Source: Aureispira sp045105775 | GTDB lineage: Bacteria; Bacteroidota; Bacteroidia; Chitinophagales; Saprospiraceae | Assembly: GCA_045105775.1 (NCBI GenBank) | Contig: JBGCDW010000116.1 | Location: 4,970 to 68,969 of the forward strand | Direction: 5' to 3' | Length of the DNA stretch: 64,000 nucleotides | Shown here: piece after piece, positions 35,262 through 45,278 of the stretch | Layout: each line of letters starts with the position of its first letter | Position numbering within the stretch: position 1 is the first letter of the stretch | Made by a program: the position numbers and the translations under genes | The notes under the pieces: model-generated | Database searches by the model: none | Told to the model about the DNA's origin: nothing | The model's input: the letters and a program-made list of their open reading frames with translations, nothing else

Positions 35262-38200
35262 TTAAGGTCGTCGCAAGAGCAATTGTCGTACTTGTTGATA
35301 ACGGCTATTTTGCCAATGTAAGAAATATAAGCCTGTTGGCAAATCCTCTAGTATGATAGCATGACGTTGCTGCCCTATTCTTTCTAAGGCGCGCGTTGCT
35401 ACTACCATTCCTTGACTATTGTAAATGGTTACTTTCCCTTCTTCTTGCAAAGGTTGTTCTAACCAAATTTCAAAATTGCCTGTACTTGGATTGGGTACGA
35501 CTTGGAACAAATCGGCTGTGGGCAAACGATTGATAGACACGGTACAACTGCTGTCAGGTCTTCCCAAACCAATAGTTTGCATTGTACTATCGTTCCCACA
35601 ATTACCATACACCACCAACAACACCTCATAACAGCCCGTATCACTATAACTGTGGAACGGGTTGGGAATCGTATATTGGGTGCCATCCCCCATCAACCAC
35701 AAATAAGTCGTAGTTATCGTAATATTAGTAGAAGTATTGTTCATCAAAACCGTAGAACCACTCTTGGTTACATTAAAATTAGCTCTAGGCAAACTATCTA
35801 ATGTCACCACCATTGCGTCCGAGCCCGAACAACCCAAGGGATGTGTTACGGTAACACTGTACAACCCTCCTTGTGTCACCACAATACGTTGGGTTCTCGC
35901 CCCTGTACTCCACAAATAATTCATACCCTGACCGCCCATACCTGCATCCAATGTATCTTCAAAACACACGGTTCTATTCCCCCCCAATTGAGGCATGGGT
36001 GCAGGTACCAATTGGGAAATATAAACTGAATCGGTAACCAAACAGCCTCCTTGTGTAGTAACAGTTACCGCGTATATATTGGGCCCAGTAAGTGTAATAG
36101 TAGGCGTGGTGTCGCCTGTATTCCAAAGATAAGTAGCATTCGTTCCCAAATAATCGGTTGATAGCTCATTGCCACAAACGGCACCAATAACTGGCAAGCC
36201 TACAGGCACAGGCTGCTCCAAAACAACAGTATCTACCACTGTACACGCAGCACCATCACTTATCGTCACGGTGTATTGCCCTGCTTGATATAACATTACT
36301 TGTCCTATAGTATCCCCTGTACTCCACAGGTAACTCACAGCATTGGGATTACGAATGTCAACCAAAGCCGAATCACAACTATAAATAGAATCGGCCAAGG
36401 CAACCGGTAATTCAACCACTACATCAAAACTATCTGAAGGAGCATGACAATCAGGATACGCATAACTAAAGTGCCAATCGAAGAAGTTGGTATAATTGAC
36501 CCCTGCAAACACCGTTCCTGTCAATTGTGCAATAGCGGCACTAGACGAAGGGGTTCTTAATGGCCTTTGATCCACCAAGAAAGCACTAGAAATACTGCTA
36601 AAACTCAATTGATAGTTGGTGCTTGGTGGTAATAAGGCATCTATGGATAAGAATACTTTTTCACGGGCACGCGTAATGGTTTGGTTGCCACTGTACAATA
36701 CATTGCCCAACGAATCCATCAATTCCCAAGCTACGGTAGCAGGTGTATTTTGTACATATATGGCCACAGAATCTAAGATGCTGTAAGCCGTTACATCAAA
36801 GGTATTGGCTATGATAAAATTCAAATAGGCAGCCGTCTCATTCGGATTAGCATACGCTTGTGCGCCAATTCTGGTGGTGGCTTTGGGGGCTACATCCAAC
36901 CAGTAGGTGCTGGTATCTGCAATATATTGGGTGTATGGTTCTCCCAAATAAACCACCTTGTTCAAATTACTGGAATCGTACCAAACTGCGATACCATTGC
37001 TTGCTCCCGCTACTAAATCCAAGGTAGAGGGCGCACAGATACTTTGGTTCGGTATATTAACTCCTTGAGGAGTCGTCAAGAATTGTACAAATGTATTTTG
37101 AGAAGCCGAACACTGTCCATTATTCGTTACAGTTACCCCATAATAGCCTGTACCATTTACTCTCAAAGTATCTGCTCCCGTGCCATCTGTCCAACGATAA
37201 GTATAGTTTGGGTTGTTGGTCAAAATAGGATCCAAGACCAAGGAACTAGCCGTACAAGTGGCCGTATCTGCTACCATTGTCAATACAGGCGAGGCTGGTA
37301 CATCTACCCGTACAGGAAGGCGATTGGTTGCACAAGAGGGTGTAGAGATTTGCCAATTATAAAAATAAACATACTGAGAAGGAACAGGTGTAGAACCTAA
37401 AAATGTCACCGCAGAAGTATTCAATTGTTGTAACTTGCTGTTACTAAAAGGAGAAGAAAACAAAATGCGTCCTGCTGATTTATTACTCAACTCTATTCTA
37501 TAATCTCCAGGTTCTAATAGTGTATCTACAGCGACTATATTGCGCCCATTATTAGGCATAACAATTGTTTTGCTAAAATAAGGAAAACCTGTTTTGTACA
37601 ATGTTAGAGTAGCGGTTGTAAAAGTATCTACATAAATATCTACGGTATTGAGCAAAATCGGCTCATTGACCCTAAATAACATACCCCGAGTAGGAAAAGC
37701 ACTGTTTTGTGGTTCCCCCCAAATATTGGTAGTTGCATTGGGCGCATATGGTGCACCTATAGGCTCTGATTGTGGCAAAAAGCCGATCCCTTCTACCCAA
37801 AAAGTAATAGAATCGGTTAGATTAATCCGAATAGAATCGCCTAGAGCAAAGGGGGTAGCACTATTGAGGGAATCATACCACGCATAATACGAGGCATTAC
37901 CACTTGCTCTAAACGTCGCATTGCCCTCACAAAGAATCGTATCATTGGGTGGAATAATAATGCTAGGAGGTTCTACCACAAAAATATTAATACTGTCCTC
38001 ATCACTACAGATTCCTAAGCTTCCTATCAGAGAAATTTTTATAGAACTATCGGTGGTAATACTAGGAGTCGTTGCTCCATTGCTCCAATTATAAATAGCA
38101 GCCCCACTGCTGCTGGCATCCAGCACCAAGCTATCGCCACAAACAATAGTATCGGTAGGGAAATCAATATCGGGCGTAGGTAGTACGGTCACTATACTAG

Positions 38201-41200
38201 GAATTGGAGGCGAAGTGCAGCCCAATGCCTTTACTTTCCAATTGTAAAAATACTGATACACATTTGTAAAAGGCACCCCCTCTACAATCGTGATTTGATC
38301 CCCCCTAATAGGGAATCCAGCAAATGGAAATTCAGATAAAATATCTACGGTATTATAACGCAGTAGTACTAATTTGTACGATTGTCCTCTTGTAATTTTG
38401 AAATTCAACGGAACCCTATTCGCTCCCAAATTGGTCAATACTACTGCTTGGCTGTCAATGACCTGATCGCGATCATCCCATAGGGCTATTGTTCCTATAA
38501 AGGCAGTCCTATTGATATACATGGTCACTTCTTCTAACAACACCTCTTCGTGTGCATCAAATACCAACCCACGAATTTGATTGGGAAAGTTATAATTAGT
38601 ACGTGCAGCTACAAAGGTATCCGTCAATCCTTGCGTGTATAATTTATTCGCAAAATTTTGTCCTGTTGCCCAAAGCGTATCCGTGGTTTGAGCCAAATAT
38701 TGGAATACGTCTCCCACACCCAGCAATTGCCCACCTGTAGGGGCATCATACCACTGAATAATATCCGCGCCTGTTGCACGCCTTTCTATAATAGACACAC
38801 AAGTAGTTGTATCATTAGACAAAATAGTAGGGGTTACAATAGGAGTTAAATAGACCTCTATAGAGTCCGTTACACGACAACTTCCAACACTCGACGTTAC
38901 CGTATATTTTCCCTCTTGGGTAATAAGAATCTGGCTGGTAGTCGTGTTGGTCGGTGTCCAGAGATAAGTGGCATTTGGAAAAGTTACATCCAACACCACA
39001 GAATCGTCACAAATTAAGGTATCAACAGGCAATAAAATTTCTGGCGTGGGCAATAAAGAAAGCAGTACAGAATCTTGATCCGAAGTACAAAAATCACTCA
39101 GCACAGCAATTTCCCAATCATAGAAATAGGCATATACCGCAGCAAAACCAATTCCCTCTACCAATTCTACATAAGGGGAAGCTCCTAGCGTATTCCAGTT
39201 GCTTACCCCCGAATTAAACCGCGCCTGCCCACCAGTGATATTGGTTAATAATAAACTATCCCCCATCCCTGGAGGAATATCCATATTCACAGGTACTGTG
39301 TATTGCCCTGCACTTGGAAAAGAAACAGGAACACGATACAACAATTGCCCATTACCATCTCTCAATTCTATATCCGCAGAGAAAGGTCCATTATCTACAT
39401 CCAAACGAACACTGTTTAGACGAATATATTCATTGACATTAAAAATAATCCCCCTTGGCATAGCAGCCGTATAACCAGTACCTATCCCATTTAGAGACAA
39501 GCCCAAAGTAGTATCTACAGTATTAAAATATCCAGCACGATAACGCAACAAAGTAGTATCTTGTAAATCATATTGCAAAGTATCACCAACTGCAAATACT
39601 TGATTGCTGCTATCTATCCATTGTATAATTCCTAAATCAGATTGCGCCACTAAGGTAACCACTTCTCGACAAGCGTTTTGATCAACAGGACGGGTAGTGA
39701 GTTGAGGTTGTGTGATAACCGTCACTTGGATAGAATCCGAAACAGGACACAAGCCATTTTGAGTAACCGTCACATTGTACCAATCGGTATTACTAGCAAA
39801 AATAGCATTGGTATTGGCTCCTGTGCTCCAAGTATAAGCCGCGCCTGTATTAAACGCGTCCAACAACAAACTATCACTACACAAAGTGGTATCTGTGCCT
39901 AAATTAACAACAGGGGTTTCCAAACTATTAATCAGTACCGAATCTAAATCCGCACTACAAGAAGCATCAATTAGAGAGATTTGCCAATCGTAGAAATAAG
40001 CATAAACAGCAGCAAAGCCAATGCCCTGCACCAATTCTACATAAGGGGAAGCACCCAAAGTATTCCAATTGGTTACACCCGAATTAAAACGCACCTGCCC
40101 TCCTGTAATATTGGTTAATAACAAACTATCACCCACCCCTGGTGGAATATCCATGTTCACAGGCACCGTATACTGCCCTGCACTCGGAAAAGAAACAGGA
40201 ACACGATACAATAGATTGCCTTGTCCATCTCTCAATTCTATATCTGCCGCAAAAGGCCCATTGTCTACATCCAAACGAACACTGTTTAGACGAATATATT
40301 CATTGACATTAAAAATAATTCCTCTGGGTACAGCCGAGGTATAGCCCGAGGCAGTGCTTGTATTCAATGATAAACCCAAAGTATCGTCTAAAGGCAGTAA
40401 ATAACTGGCTTGATACCAAATTCTAGCCGTGTCGATTACAGTGTAATTCAAGGTATCGCCCAAGGCTATAGTTTGCCCTGTACTGTCGAGCCATTGTACC
40501 ACTCCAGCATCCGCTTGTGCCACCAAGGCCAAATCGCCCTGACATACATCTTGGTCTACAGGTCTACTGGTAAAATTGGGTTTTTGCAGCACCACAATAT
40601 CTATAGAATCGACCGTTGTACAAAGTCCTCCTTGCGTTACCGTAACACTATACGTAGCGGTTGTATTGGCAAAAATAGCATTGCTAGGTGCTCCCGTACT
40701 CCATACATAACTCGCCCCAGTATTGGAAGCATCCAACAAAATACTACTTCCACACAAAGTCGTATCAGGGCCTAAGTCTACTACAGGTGTTGGCAAGCTA
40801 TTGATAATAACAGCATCCAAATTGGAACGACAAGAAGCATCCAGAATGGAGATTTGCCAATCGTAAAAATAAGCATAAACAGAAGCAATTTGAACGCCTG
40901 CTACCAAATCAACATAAGGCGTAAAACCCAAACCAGCCCAGTTGCTTACCCCAGAATTAAAGCGCGCTTGTCCGCCCGATATATTTTGCAAAGTCATGCT
41001 GTAATTGCTGCCCACAGGCAAATTCACATTCAATACAGCGGTGTGCTGTCCTGCACTTGGAAAAGCAATTGGAATACTGTGTAGCAAATTATTTTGTCCA
41101 TCCCGAATCTCTATATTCGCGGTAAAAGGGCCATTGTTCACTTCCATTTGCACACTATTGAGGCGCAAATATTCATTCACATTAAATACAATCCCTCTTG

Positions 41201-42590
41201 GCACCGCAGCCGCAAAACCAGAGCCTGCACTACTCAATGAACGCCCAAAAGTAGTTCCTAGAGGACTAAAATAACTAGCCTGATACCAGATTCTAGTAGT
41301 GTCTACTAAGGTGTAATTAAGCGTGTCGCCCAAGGCTAATAATTGCCCTGTGCTGTCTAGCCATTGTACCACACCTGTATCCACTTGAGCGGTTAACACC
41401 ACATTGCCTTGACAAGCATCTTGGTTGCTTGGTCTATTAGTAAATACAGGGGGCTGCAAAACCGTAATAAAAACAGAATCGGCCACAGGGCACAAGCCTC
41501 CTTGGCTTACGGTCACACTATACCGACCTGTACTACTTGCAAAGAGGCTACTGCTACTCGCTCCTGTATTCCAATTATAAATAGCCCCAGTATTGGCAAC
41601 ATCCAACAATAAACTATCTCCACACAAAGTCGTATCATTTCCGAGTGCAACTATAGGTGTTTCGAGGCTATTAATGAGAATAGAATCCAAATTGGAACGA
41701 CAAGAAGCATCTAAAATAGAGATTTGCCAATCATAAAAATAAGCATAGACCGAGGCAAATTGCACCCCTGCTACCAAATCAATATAGGGTACAGCTCCCA
41801 AACCAGCCCAGTTGCTTACCCCAGAATTAAAGCGCGCTTGTCCGCCCGATATATTTTGCAAAGTCATGCTGTAATTGCTGCCCACAGTCAAATCTACATT
41901 CAATACAGCGGTGTGCTGTCCTGCACTTGGAAAAGCAATGGGAATACTGTATAGCAAATTATTTTGTCCATCTCGAATCTCTATATTGGCGGTAAAAGGG
42001 CCATTGTTCACTTCCATTTGCACACTATTGAGGCGCAAATATTCATTCACATTAAATACAATCCCTCTTGGCACCGCAGCCGCAAAACCAGAGCCTGCAC
42101 TACTCAATGAACGCCCAAAAGTAGTTGTAAGTGGTGTAAAATTGCTCGCCTGATACCACAACAGAGTTGTATCTGCCACCAAGTAATCAATCGTATCTCC
42201 TATGGCTATAACCTGATTGAAGCTATCCAACCATTGTACAATCCCCGTTCCTGCTTGTATTGATAACTGCTGCCCCCCTTTGCACAGTCCTGTATCTGCT
42301 GGCAAGGAAGTCGACAGCACAGGCGGAAGGTTTAAAATCAAAACAATGCTATCTCTAGTTGTCCCCGTTCCGTCTGTCACTTCTACCCAATACAGCCCAG
42401 AACTAGTTGCAACAATAGAAGAAGCCGTTGCTCCTGTATTCCACAAAAAAGTAGCCCCTACATTATTCGTTTGTAAGGCGTAAGAACTGGCACAAATAGT
42501 CGTATCTGCTCCCAAATTGACGGTTGGTTGAGCCATCAAACCACCTATTTCTATCAAAAAACAAAGAAGTAAACCAAAAAGAGTTTTCAT
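35262..42590 (-). CDS. Giant repeat-built T9SS surface adhesin
   Basis: 2442 residues from the ATG (MKTLFGLLLCFLIEIGGLMAQ signal peptide; the earlier in-frame start is GTG). It is built from seven large modules of about 270-300 residues, each an Ig/PKD-like start (DTTLCGDSLLLD, YTWSTGA), a CQG/CRE-VVQWLDSTGQ...LGDTLNY segment, and a beta-rich domain RGIIFNVNEYIRLNSV...SFPSAGQ...FNSGVSNW...FAAVYAYFYDWQIS. The four N-terminal modules are nearly identical in pairs; modules 5-7 diverge. Three short YLWSTGD-type repeats, one PKD domain (LWLMGDGTQY...HSYSDTGCYEVLLVV) and a type A T9SS sorting domain (VVPNPSTGNFEIWL ... GLYFLHW) end the protein. Expected to be on the cell surface as an adhesin. I do not recognise the NEYIRLNSV domain. 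Confidence 0.92.
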   Translation of the reverse strand: MKTLFGLLLCFLIEIGGLMAQPTVNLGADTTICASSYALQTNNVGATFLWNTGATASSIVATSSGLYWVEVTDGTGTTRDSIVLILNLPPVLSTSLPADTGLCKGGQQLSIQAGTGIVQWLDSFNQVIAIGDTIDYLVADTTLLWYQASNFTPLTTTFGRSLSSAGSGFAAAVPRGIVFNVNEYLRLNSVQMEVNNGPFTANIEIRDGQNNLLYSIPIAFPSAGQHTAVLNVDLTVGSNYSMTLQNISGGQARFNSGVSNWAGLGAVPYIDLVAGVQFASVYAYFYDWQISILDASCRSNLDSILINSLETPIVALGNDTTLCGDSLLLDVANTGAIYNWNTGASSSSLFASSTGRYSVTVSQGGLCPVADSVFITVLQPPVFTNRPSNQDACQGNVVLTAQVDTGVVQWLDSTGQLLALGDTLNYTLVDTTRIWYQASYFSPLGTTFGRSLSSAGSGFAAAVPRGIVFNVNEYLRLNSVQMEVNNGPFTANIEIRDGQNNLLHSIPIAFPSAGQHTAVLNVNLPVGSNYSMTLQNISGGQARFNSGVSNWAGLGFTPYVDLVAGVQIASVYAYFYDWQISILDASCRSNLDAVIINSLPTPVVDLGPDTTLCGSSILLDASNTGASYVWSTGAPSNAIFANTTATYSVTVTQGGLCTTVDSIDIVVLQKPNFTSRPVDQDVCQGDLALVAQADAGVVQWLDSTGQTIALGDTLNYTVIDTARIWYQASYLLPLDDTLGLSLNTSTASGYTSAVPRGIIFNVNEYIRLNSVRLDVDNGPFAADIELRDGQGNLLYRVPVSFPSAGQYTVPVNMDIPPGVGDSLLLTNITGGQVRFNSGVTNWNTLGASPYVELVQGIGFAAVYAYFYDWQISLIDASCSADLDSVLINSLETPVVNLGTDTTLCSDSLLLDAFNTGAAYTWSTGANTNAIFASNTDWYNVTVTQNGLCPVSDSIQVTVITQPQLTTRPVDQNACREVVTLVAQSDLGIIQWIDSSNQVFAVGDTLQYDLQDTTLLRYRAGYFNTVDTTLGLSLNGIGTGYTAAMPRGIIFNVNEYIRLNSVRLDVDNGPFSADIELRDGNGQLLYRVPVSFPSAGQYTVPVNMDIPPGMGDSLLLTNITGGQARFNSGVSNWNTLGASPYVELVEGIGFAAVYAYFYDWEIAVLSDFCTSDQDSVLLSLLPTPEILLPVDTLICDDSVVLDVTFPNATYLWTPTNTTTSQILITQEGKYTVTSSVGSCRVTDSIEVYLTPIVTPTILSNDTTTCVSIIERRATGADIIQWYDAPTGGQLLGVGDVFQYLAQTTDTLWATGQNFANKLYTQGLTDTFVAARTNYNFPNQIRGLVFDAHEEVLLEEVTMYINRTAFIGTIALWDDRDQVIDSQAVVLTNLGANRVPLNFKITRGQSYKLVLLRYNTVDILSEFPFAGFPIRGDQITIVEGVPFTNVYQYFYNWKVKALGCTSPPIPSIVTVLPTPDIDFPTDTIVCGDSLVLDASSSGAAIYNWSNGATTPSITTDSSIKISLIGSLGICSDEDSINIFVVEPPSIIIPPNDTILCEGNATFRASGNASYYAWYDSLNSATPFALGDSIRINLTDSITFWVEGIGFLPQSEPIGAPYAPNATTNIWGEPQNSAFPTRGMLFRVNEPILLNTVDIYVDTFTTATLTLYKTGFPYFSKTIVMPNNGRNIVAVDTLLEPGDYRIELSNKSAGRILFSSPFSNSKLQQLNTSAVTFLGSTPVPSQYVYFYNWQISTPSCATNRLPVRVDVPASPVLTMVADTATCTASSLVLDPILTNNPNYTYRWTDGTGADTLRVNGTGYYGVTVTNNGQCSASQNTFVQFLTTPQGVNIPNQSICAPSTLDLVAGASNGIAVWYDSSNLNKVVYLGEPYTQYIADTSTYWLDVAPKATTRIGAQAYANPNETAAYLNFIIANTFDVTAYSILDSVAIYVQNTPATVAWELMDSLGNVLYSGNQTITRAREKVFLSIDALLPPSTNYQLSFSSISSAFLVDQRPLRTPSSSAAIAQLTGTVFAGVNYTNFFDWHFSYAYPDCHAPSDSFDVVVELPVALADSIYSCDSALVDIRNPNAVSYLWSTGDTIGQVMLYQAGQYTVTISDGAACTVVDTVVLEQPVPVGLPVIGAVCGNELSTDYLGTNATYLWNTGDTTPTITLTGPNIYAVTVTTQGGCLVTDSVYISQLVPAPMPQLGGNRTVCFEDTLDAGMGGQGMNYLWSTGARTQRIVVTQGGLYSVTVTHPLGCSGSDAMVVTLDSLPRANFNVTKSGSTVLMNNTSTNITITTTYLWLMGDGTQYTIPNPFHSYSDTGCYEVLLVVYGNCGNDSTMQTIGLGRPDSSCTVSINRLPTADLFQVVPNPSTGNFEIWLEQPLQEEGKVTIYNSQGMVVATRALERIGQQRHAIILEDLPTGLYFLHWQNSRYQQVRQLLLRRP
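39190..40330 (-). repeat. 870-bp tandem repeat, pair 1 (inside giant adhesin)
   Basis: The segment around 39190-39460 recurs at 40060-40330 with an exact 870-bp offset (for example CGAATATATTCATTGACATT at 39421 and 40291) and few differences. In frame (290 codons), encoding modules 3 and 4. Confidence 0.9.
40928..42122 (-). repeat. 870-bp tandem repeat, pair 2 (inside giant adhesin)
   Basis: 40928-41252 and 41798-42122 are almost identical at an offset of 870 bp (for example AGGCGCAAATATTCATTCAC at 41161 and 42031). They encode modules 2 and 1. The arrangement suggests duplication with later homogenisation of neighbours. Confidence 0.9.
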
Positions 42591-42651
42591 AAACACAAAA
42601 AAGTAGAGTAATACAATAAGGAGTCTTATCTAAAGAACGGTATATCATAGA

Positions 42652-42671
42652 CGTTTGCTGGTTGGCAAACG
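42652..42671 (-). promoter_or_regulatory. Leader hairpin before the giant adhesin
   Basis: CGTTTGC / GCAAACG perfect 7-bp stem, 6-base loop, in the predicted 5' leader between the -7 box at 42740-42747 and the ATG. Confidence 0.45.
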
Positions 42672-42739
42672 CTTGAAACTAACTTCAAAATAACACTTGA
42701 CCATAGGGCACAGTGAAGTGTTTTTATTTTTTATAAAAA

Positions 42740-42747
42740 CAAAGATA
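42740..42747 (-). promoter_or_regulatory. -7 box for the giant adhesin/wlb operon
   Basis: Minus-strand TATCTTTG, perfect TAnnTTTG, about 150 bp before the adhesin ATG and just after the UDP-sugar dehydrogenase stop. It implies the adhesin starts its own transcript, which may continue into wlbA-wlbB-MFS. Confidence 0.55.
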
Positions 42748-42782
42748 AGAAAAGAGCAGGACTAAATATTTATATAGAAGGG

Positions 42783-44075
42783 TTAGAGGCTCCAAAGAGT
42801 GCAATCATCAGCAGATTGATGGGTATATAAGTTTTTGAGATCCACTAAAATCAATTTGCCCTTGCTCCACTCCTTAAATTGAGACAACTGCAAGGACTGG
42901 TATTCTTGGTGGGATACGGCTACTACAATGGCATCATACTGGCCTGTGGGCTGCTCTACCAAGCCAAAACCATATTCTTCCTCTACTTGCTGGGCAGAAG
43001 CATGGGGGTCTACTACTTCTACCTCTATTAAGAAATCTTGGAGCGCCTGTACCAAATCGGCTACTTTAGAATTTCTGATATCTGAAACATTTTCTTTGAA
43101 TGTAATACCTTTTACCAATACTCTAGCCCCTTTTATGGGTTTATTTTCTTGTAACATCAACTGTACTAGACGTGTAGCAACATGACTCGCCATGTTATCA
43201 TTGATGCGTCTACCACTTAGAATAACCTGTGGATTGTACCCCAATTGCTGGGCTTTGAAGGTTAAATAATAAGGATCTACGCCTATACAATGCCCTCCTA
43301 CTAGCCCTGGATAAAAATTGAGAAAATTCCACTTGGTTCCTGCTGCTTTGAGCACTTCTAGGGTAGAAATATTCATTTTATCAAAAATAATGGACAATTC
43401 ATTCATCAACGCAATGTTGAGGTCGCGCTGGGTATTCTCAATCACCTTGGCCGCCTCCGCCACCTGAATGCTGCTGGCTCTATACACCCCTGCTTCTATA
43501 ATCAACTCATAGACTTTGGCTACCAAGTCCAAAGCAGCCTCATTACTTCCAGAAACCACTTTTATAATTTTCTCAATCGTGCGTTCCTTATCACCAGGAT
43601 TGATGCGCTCAGGCGAATAACCTATGCTGAAATCTTCGTGTAATTTAAGCCCTGATAACTCTTCCAACATAGGCAAACAATCCTCTTCGGTACACGTAGG
43701 ATAAACGGTGGATTCAAACACCACACAATCGCCTTTTTTGAGTACTTGTGCTACTGTTTTGGTCGCAGATAATAAGGGTTTGAGATTGGGTGTACGCGAA
43801 GCATCAATAGGCGTGGGCACTGCTACTACATAAAAGCTCGCTTGCTTTAAATCCTCTAAGTTGGTTGTAAACTGAATATCTGCCCCATCAAAAGCACTGG
43901 CTTCTAATTCTTGTGAAGGATCCATTCCTTGCTGCATTTGAGCCACTCTTGCTGCATTGATGTCAAACCCCACTACACTTAGTTTTTTGGCAAAAGCCAG
44001 TGCAATAGGCAAGCCTACATAGCCCAATCCAATTACTGCTAATTTGGTTTCTTTGTTGAGTAGTGCGTTGTACAT
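42783..44075 (-). CDS. UDP-N-acetyl-hexosamine 6-dehydrogenase (WbpA/TviB-like)
   Basis: 430 residues, UDP-glucose/GDP-mannose dehydrogenase superfamily. N-terminal NAD site VIGLGYVGLPIALAFA, the VPTPID motif, the central helix with EAAKVIENTQRDLNIALMNE and the GGHCIGVDPYYL catalytic-domain motif are present. The FESTVYPTCTEEDCLP segment carries the expected ES-V-P motif, and the usual catalytic-Cys position is the Cys of GGHCIGVD. The closest types are TviB/WbpO/WbpA enzymes, which make UDP-GlcNAcA or UDP-GalNAcA. It would feed wlbA and wlbB. The gene has its own -7 box at 44120-44127. Confidence 0.92.
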   Translation of the reverse strand: MYNALLNKETKLAVIGLGYVGLPIALAFAKKLSVVGFDINAARVAQMQQGMDPSQELEASAFDGADIQFTTNLEDLKQASFYVVAVPTPIDASRTPNLKPLLSATKTVAQVLKKGDCVVFESTVYPTCTEEDCLPMLEELSGLKLHEDFSIGYSPERINPGDKERTIEKIIKVVSGSNEAALDLVAKVYELIIEAGVYRASSIQVAEAAKVIENTQRDLNIALMNELSIIFDKMNISTLEVLKAAGTKWNFLNFYPGLVGGHCIGVDPYYLTFKAQQLGYNPQVILSGRRINDNMASHVATRLVQLMLQENKPIKGARVLVKGITFKENVSDIRNSKVADLVQALQDFLIEVEVVDPHASAQQVEEEYGFGLVEQPTGQYDAIVVAVSHQEYQSLQLSQFKEWSKGKLILVDLKNLYTHQSADDCTLWSL

Positions 44076-44119
44076 CGTTTATAATTTGTTTTAGAATTAA
44101 TCTTGTGAATAGTTCCCTG

Positions 44120-44127
44120 CAAAAGTA
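44120..44127 (-). promoter_or_regulatory. -7 box for the UDP-sugar dehydrogenase
   Basis: Minus-strand TACTTTTG, matching TAnnTTTG, 45 bp before the ATG. Confidence 0.55.
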
Positions 44128-44209
44128 CCATTCTGTTTTTATGTTTTAGAATTTGTAAAAAAAATCCAGACATTTTTTCACTTCTCAACCAAAAATCAAC
44201 AGCTTACAC

Positions 44210-44217
44210 TATCTTTG
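44210..44217 (+). promoter_or_regulatory. -7 box for the epimerase gene at 44260
   Basis: TATCTTTG, perfect TAnnTTTG. It overlaps an earlier in-frame start and so fixes the CDS start at the ATG 43 bp downstream. Confidence 0.6.
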
Positions 44218-44259
44218 CCCTCTGAAAATGTGTTTACACCACCAAAACAGTTTGGAACC

Positions 44260-45210
44260 ATGACCATTGCTATTATTGGAGCAACATCTTTTTTGGCAAA
44301 AGCTCTTTTCAAGAAATGGAGTACCACGCCTCATTCGCCTACATTTCATTGTTACAGTCGCCAGCCTATGGCACTAGACGCTCCCCACCAATGGACGGCC
44401 TATGATTATCCAGCAACTCCTTTGGATATAGAAGGCTTATTGGACTATGCGGTCATTTATTTTTGTGCAGGAGCAGGCATTCAGCCCAAACACAATCATA
44501 ATGCACCACAAATCTACGCGCTCAATGCTTTTGAGCCTATAAATTTGGCCGTTGCTTTAGAAGTGGCCAATTATCAGGGCAAGTTGGTTACTTTTGGTTC
44601 TTACTTTGAAATTGGCGACCAGCACGCGCAACAAGAACGATACGGTACGGCTGCTTTGGCGAGTCACCGAAACCCCTTGCCCAATGCCTATTGCCGCGCC
44701 AAAAACCTCTTAACGCGTTTTGCGGATAGTAAATTGCTCTCCAATACGCCTGCACTCCCCTATTGTTGGCAGCATTTTATACTCACTAATATTTATGGTG
44801 CAGAAGAAAACACCAATCGCCTCATTCCTTACATTGTGCAAAGCAGCATCAAAGGGGAAACGCTAGAATTTACGGCAGGGGTGCAACAACGTCAATACAC
44901 CCATATCAACGATGTAGCCAATTTCTTGATTCAAACGCTTGAAGAAGCTACATCGGGCGTGTTCAATCTAACTGCTCCTGAAGTACATACGGTTAGAAGC
45001 GTCATAGAACAAGTTTTAAAGGCGGTAGAAAAAAGATTGGGTCAATATCCACAAGCACAATTTGGTACGATTGACAAACGAGATGTTAAGATGCAGTACT
45101 TGGCACTGGATAGCAGCCAACAACCTTCAAGCTTGCATTTTGCCCCCCAAATAACCTTAGAACAGGGCATTGAAGAGTATTTGGATTATTATACGACCTC
45201 AGAATCCTAA
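44260..45210 (+). CDS. NAD-dependent epimerase/dehydratase (extended SDR)
   Basis: 316 residues from MTIAIIGATSFLAKALF, whose GATSFLAKAL is the (slightly diverged) Rossmann glycine motif. Other SDR marks: YFCAGAGIQPK, SYFEIGDQ, catalytic AYCRAKNLL (YxxxK) and the substrate loop NIYGAEENTNRLIPYIVQ, then RQYTHINDVANFLIQ and GVFNLTAPEVHTVR. It acts on a nucleotide-activated sugar, but the specific reaction is unclear. It starts the plus-strand glycan cluster; an RmlC-like gene follows with its own promoter box. Confidence 0.85.
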   Translation: MTIAIIGATSFLAKALFKKWSTTPHSPTFHCYSRQPMALDAPHQWTAYDYPATPLDIEGLLDYAVIYFCAGAGIQPKHNHNAPQIYALNAFEPINLAVALEVANYQGKLVTFGSYFEIGDQHAQQERYGTAALASHRNPLPNAYCRAKNLLTRFADSKLLSNTPALPYCWQHFILTNIYGAEENTNRLIPYIVQSSIKGETLEFTAGVQQRQYTHINDVANFLIQTLEEATSGVFNLTAPEVHTVRSVIEQVLKAVEKRLGQYPQAQFGTIDKRDVKMQYLALDSSQQPSSLHFAPQITLEQGIEEYLDYYTTSES

Positions 45211-45251
45211 AATTACTCCCTGTGTAATAAGCCTAGCGCGAAAAAATGTCT

Positions 45252-45259
45252 TACTTTTG
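45252..45259 (+). promoter_or_regulatory. -7 box for the RmlC-like gene and glycosyltransferase cluster
   Basis: TACTTTTG, matching TAnnTTTG, 20 bp before the ATG at 45279. It excludes an upstream in-frame start that would overlap it. Confidence 0.6.
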
Positions 45260-45278
45260 TGTCCAATTAATAAAGATT

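Noticed and set aside
39190..42122. 870-bp repeats as mobile elements
   Set aside because: They are in frame, have no terminal repeats or transposase and encode protein modules.
35425..42483. Many antisense open frames opposite the giant adhesin gene
   Set aside because: They mirror the repeats and biased codons of the real gene and have no independent start signals or domains.
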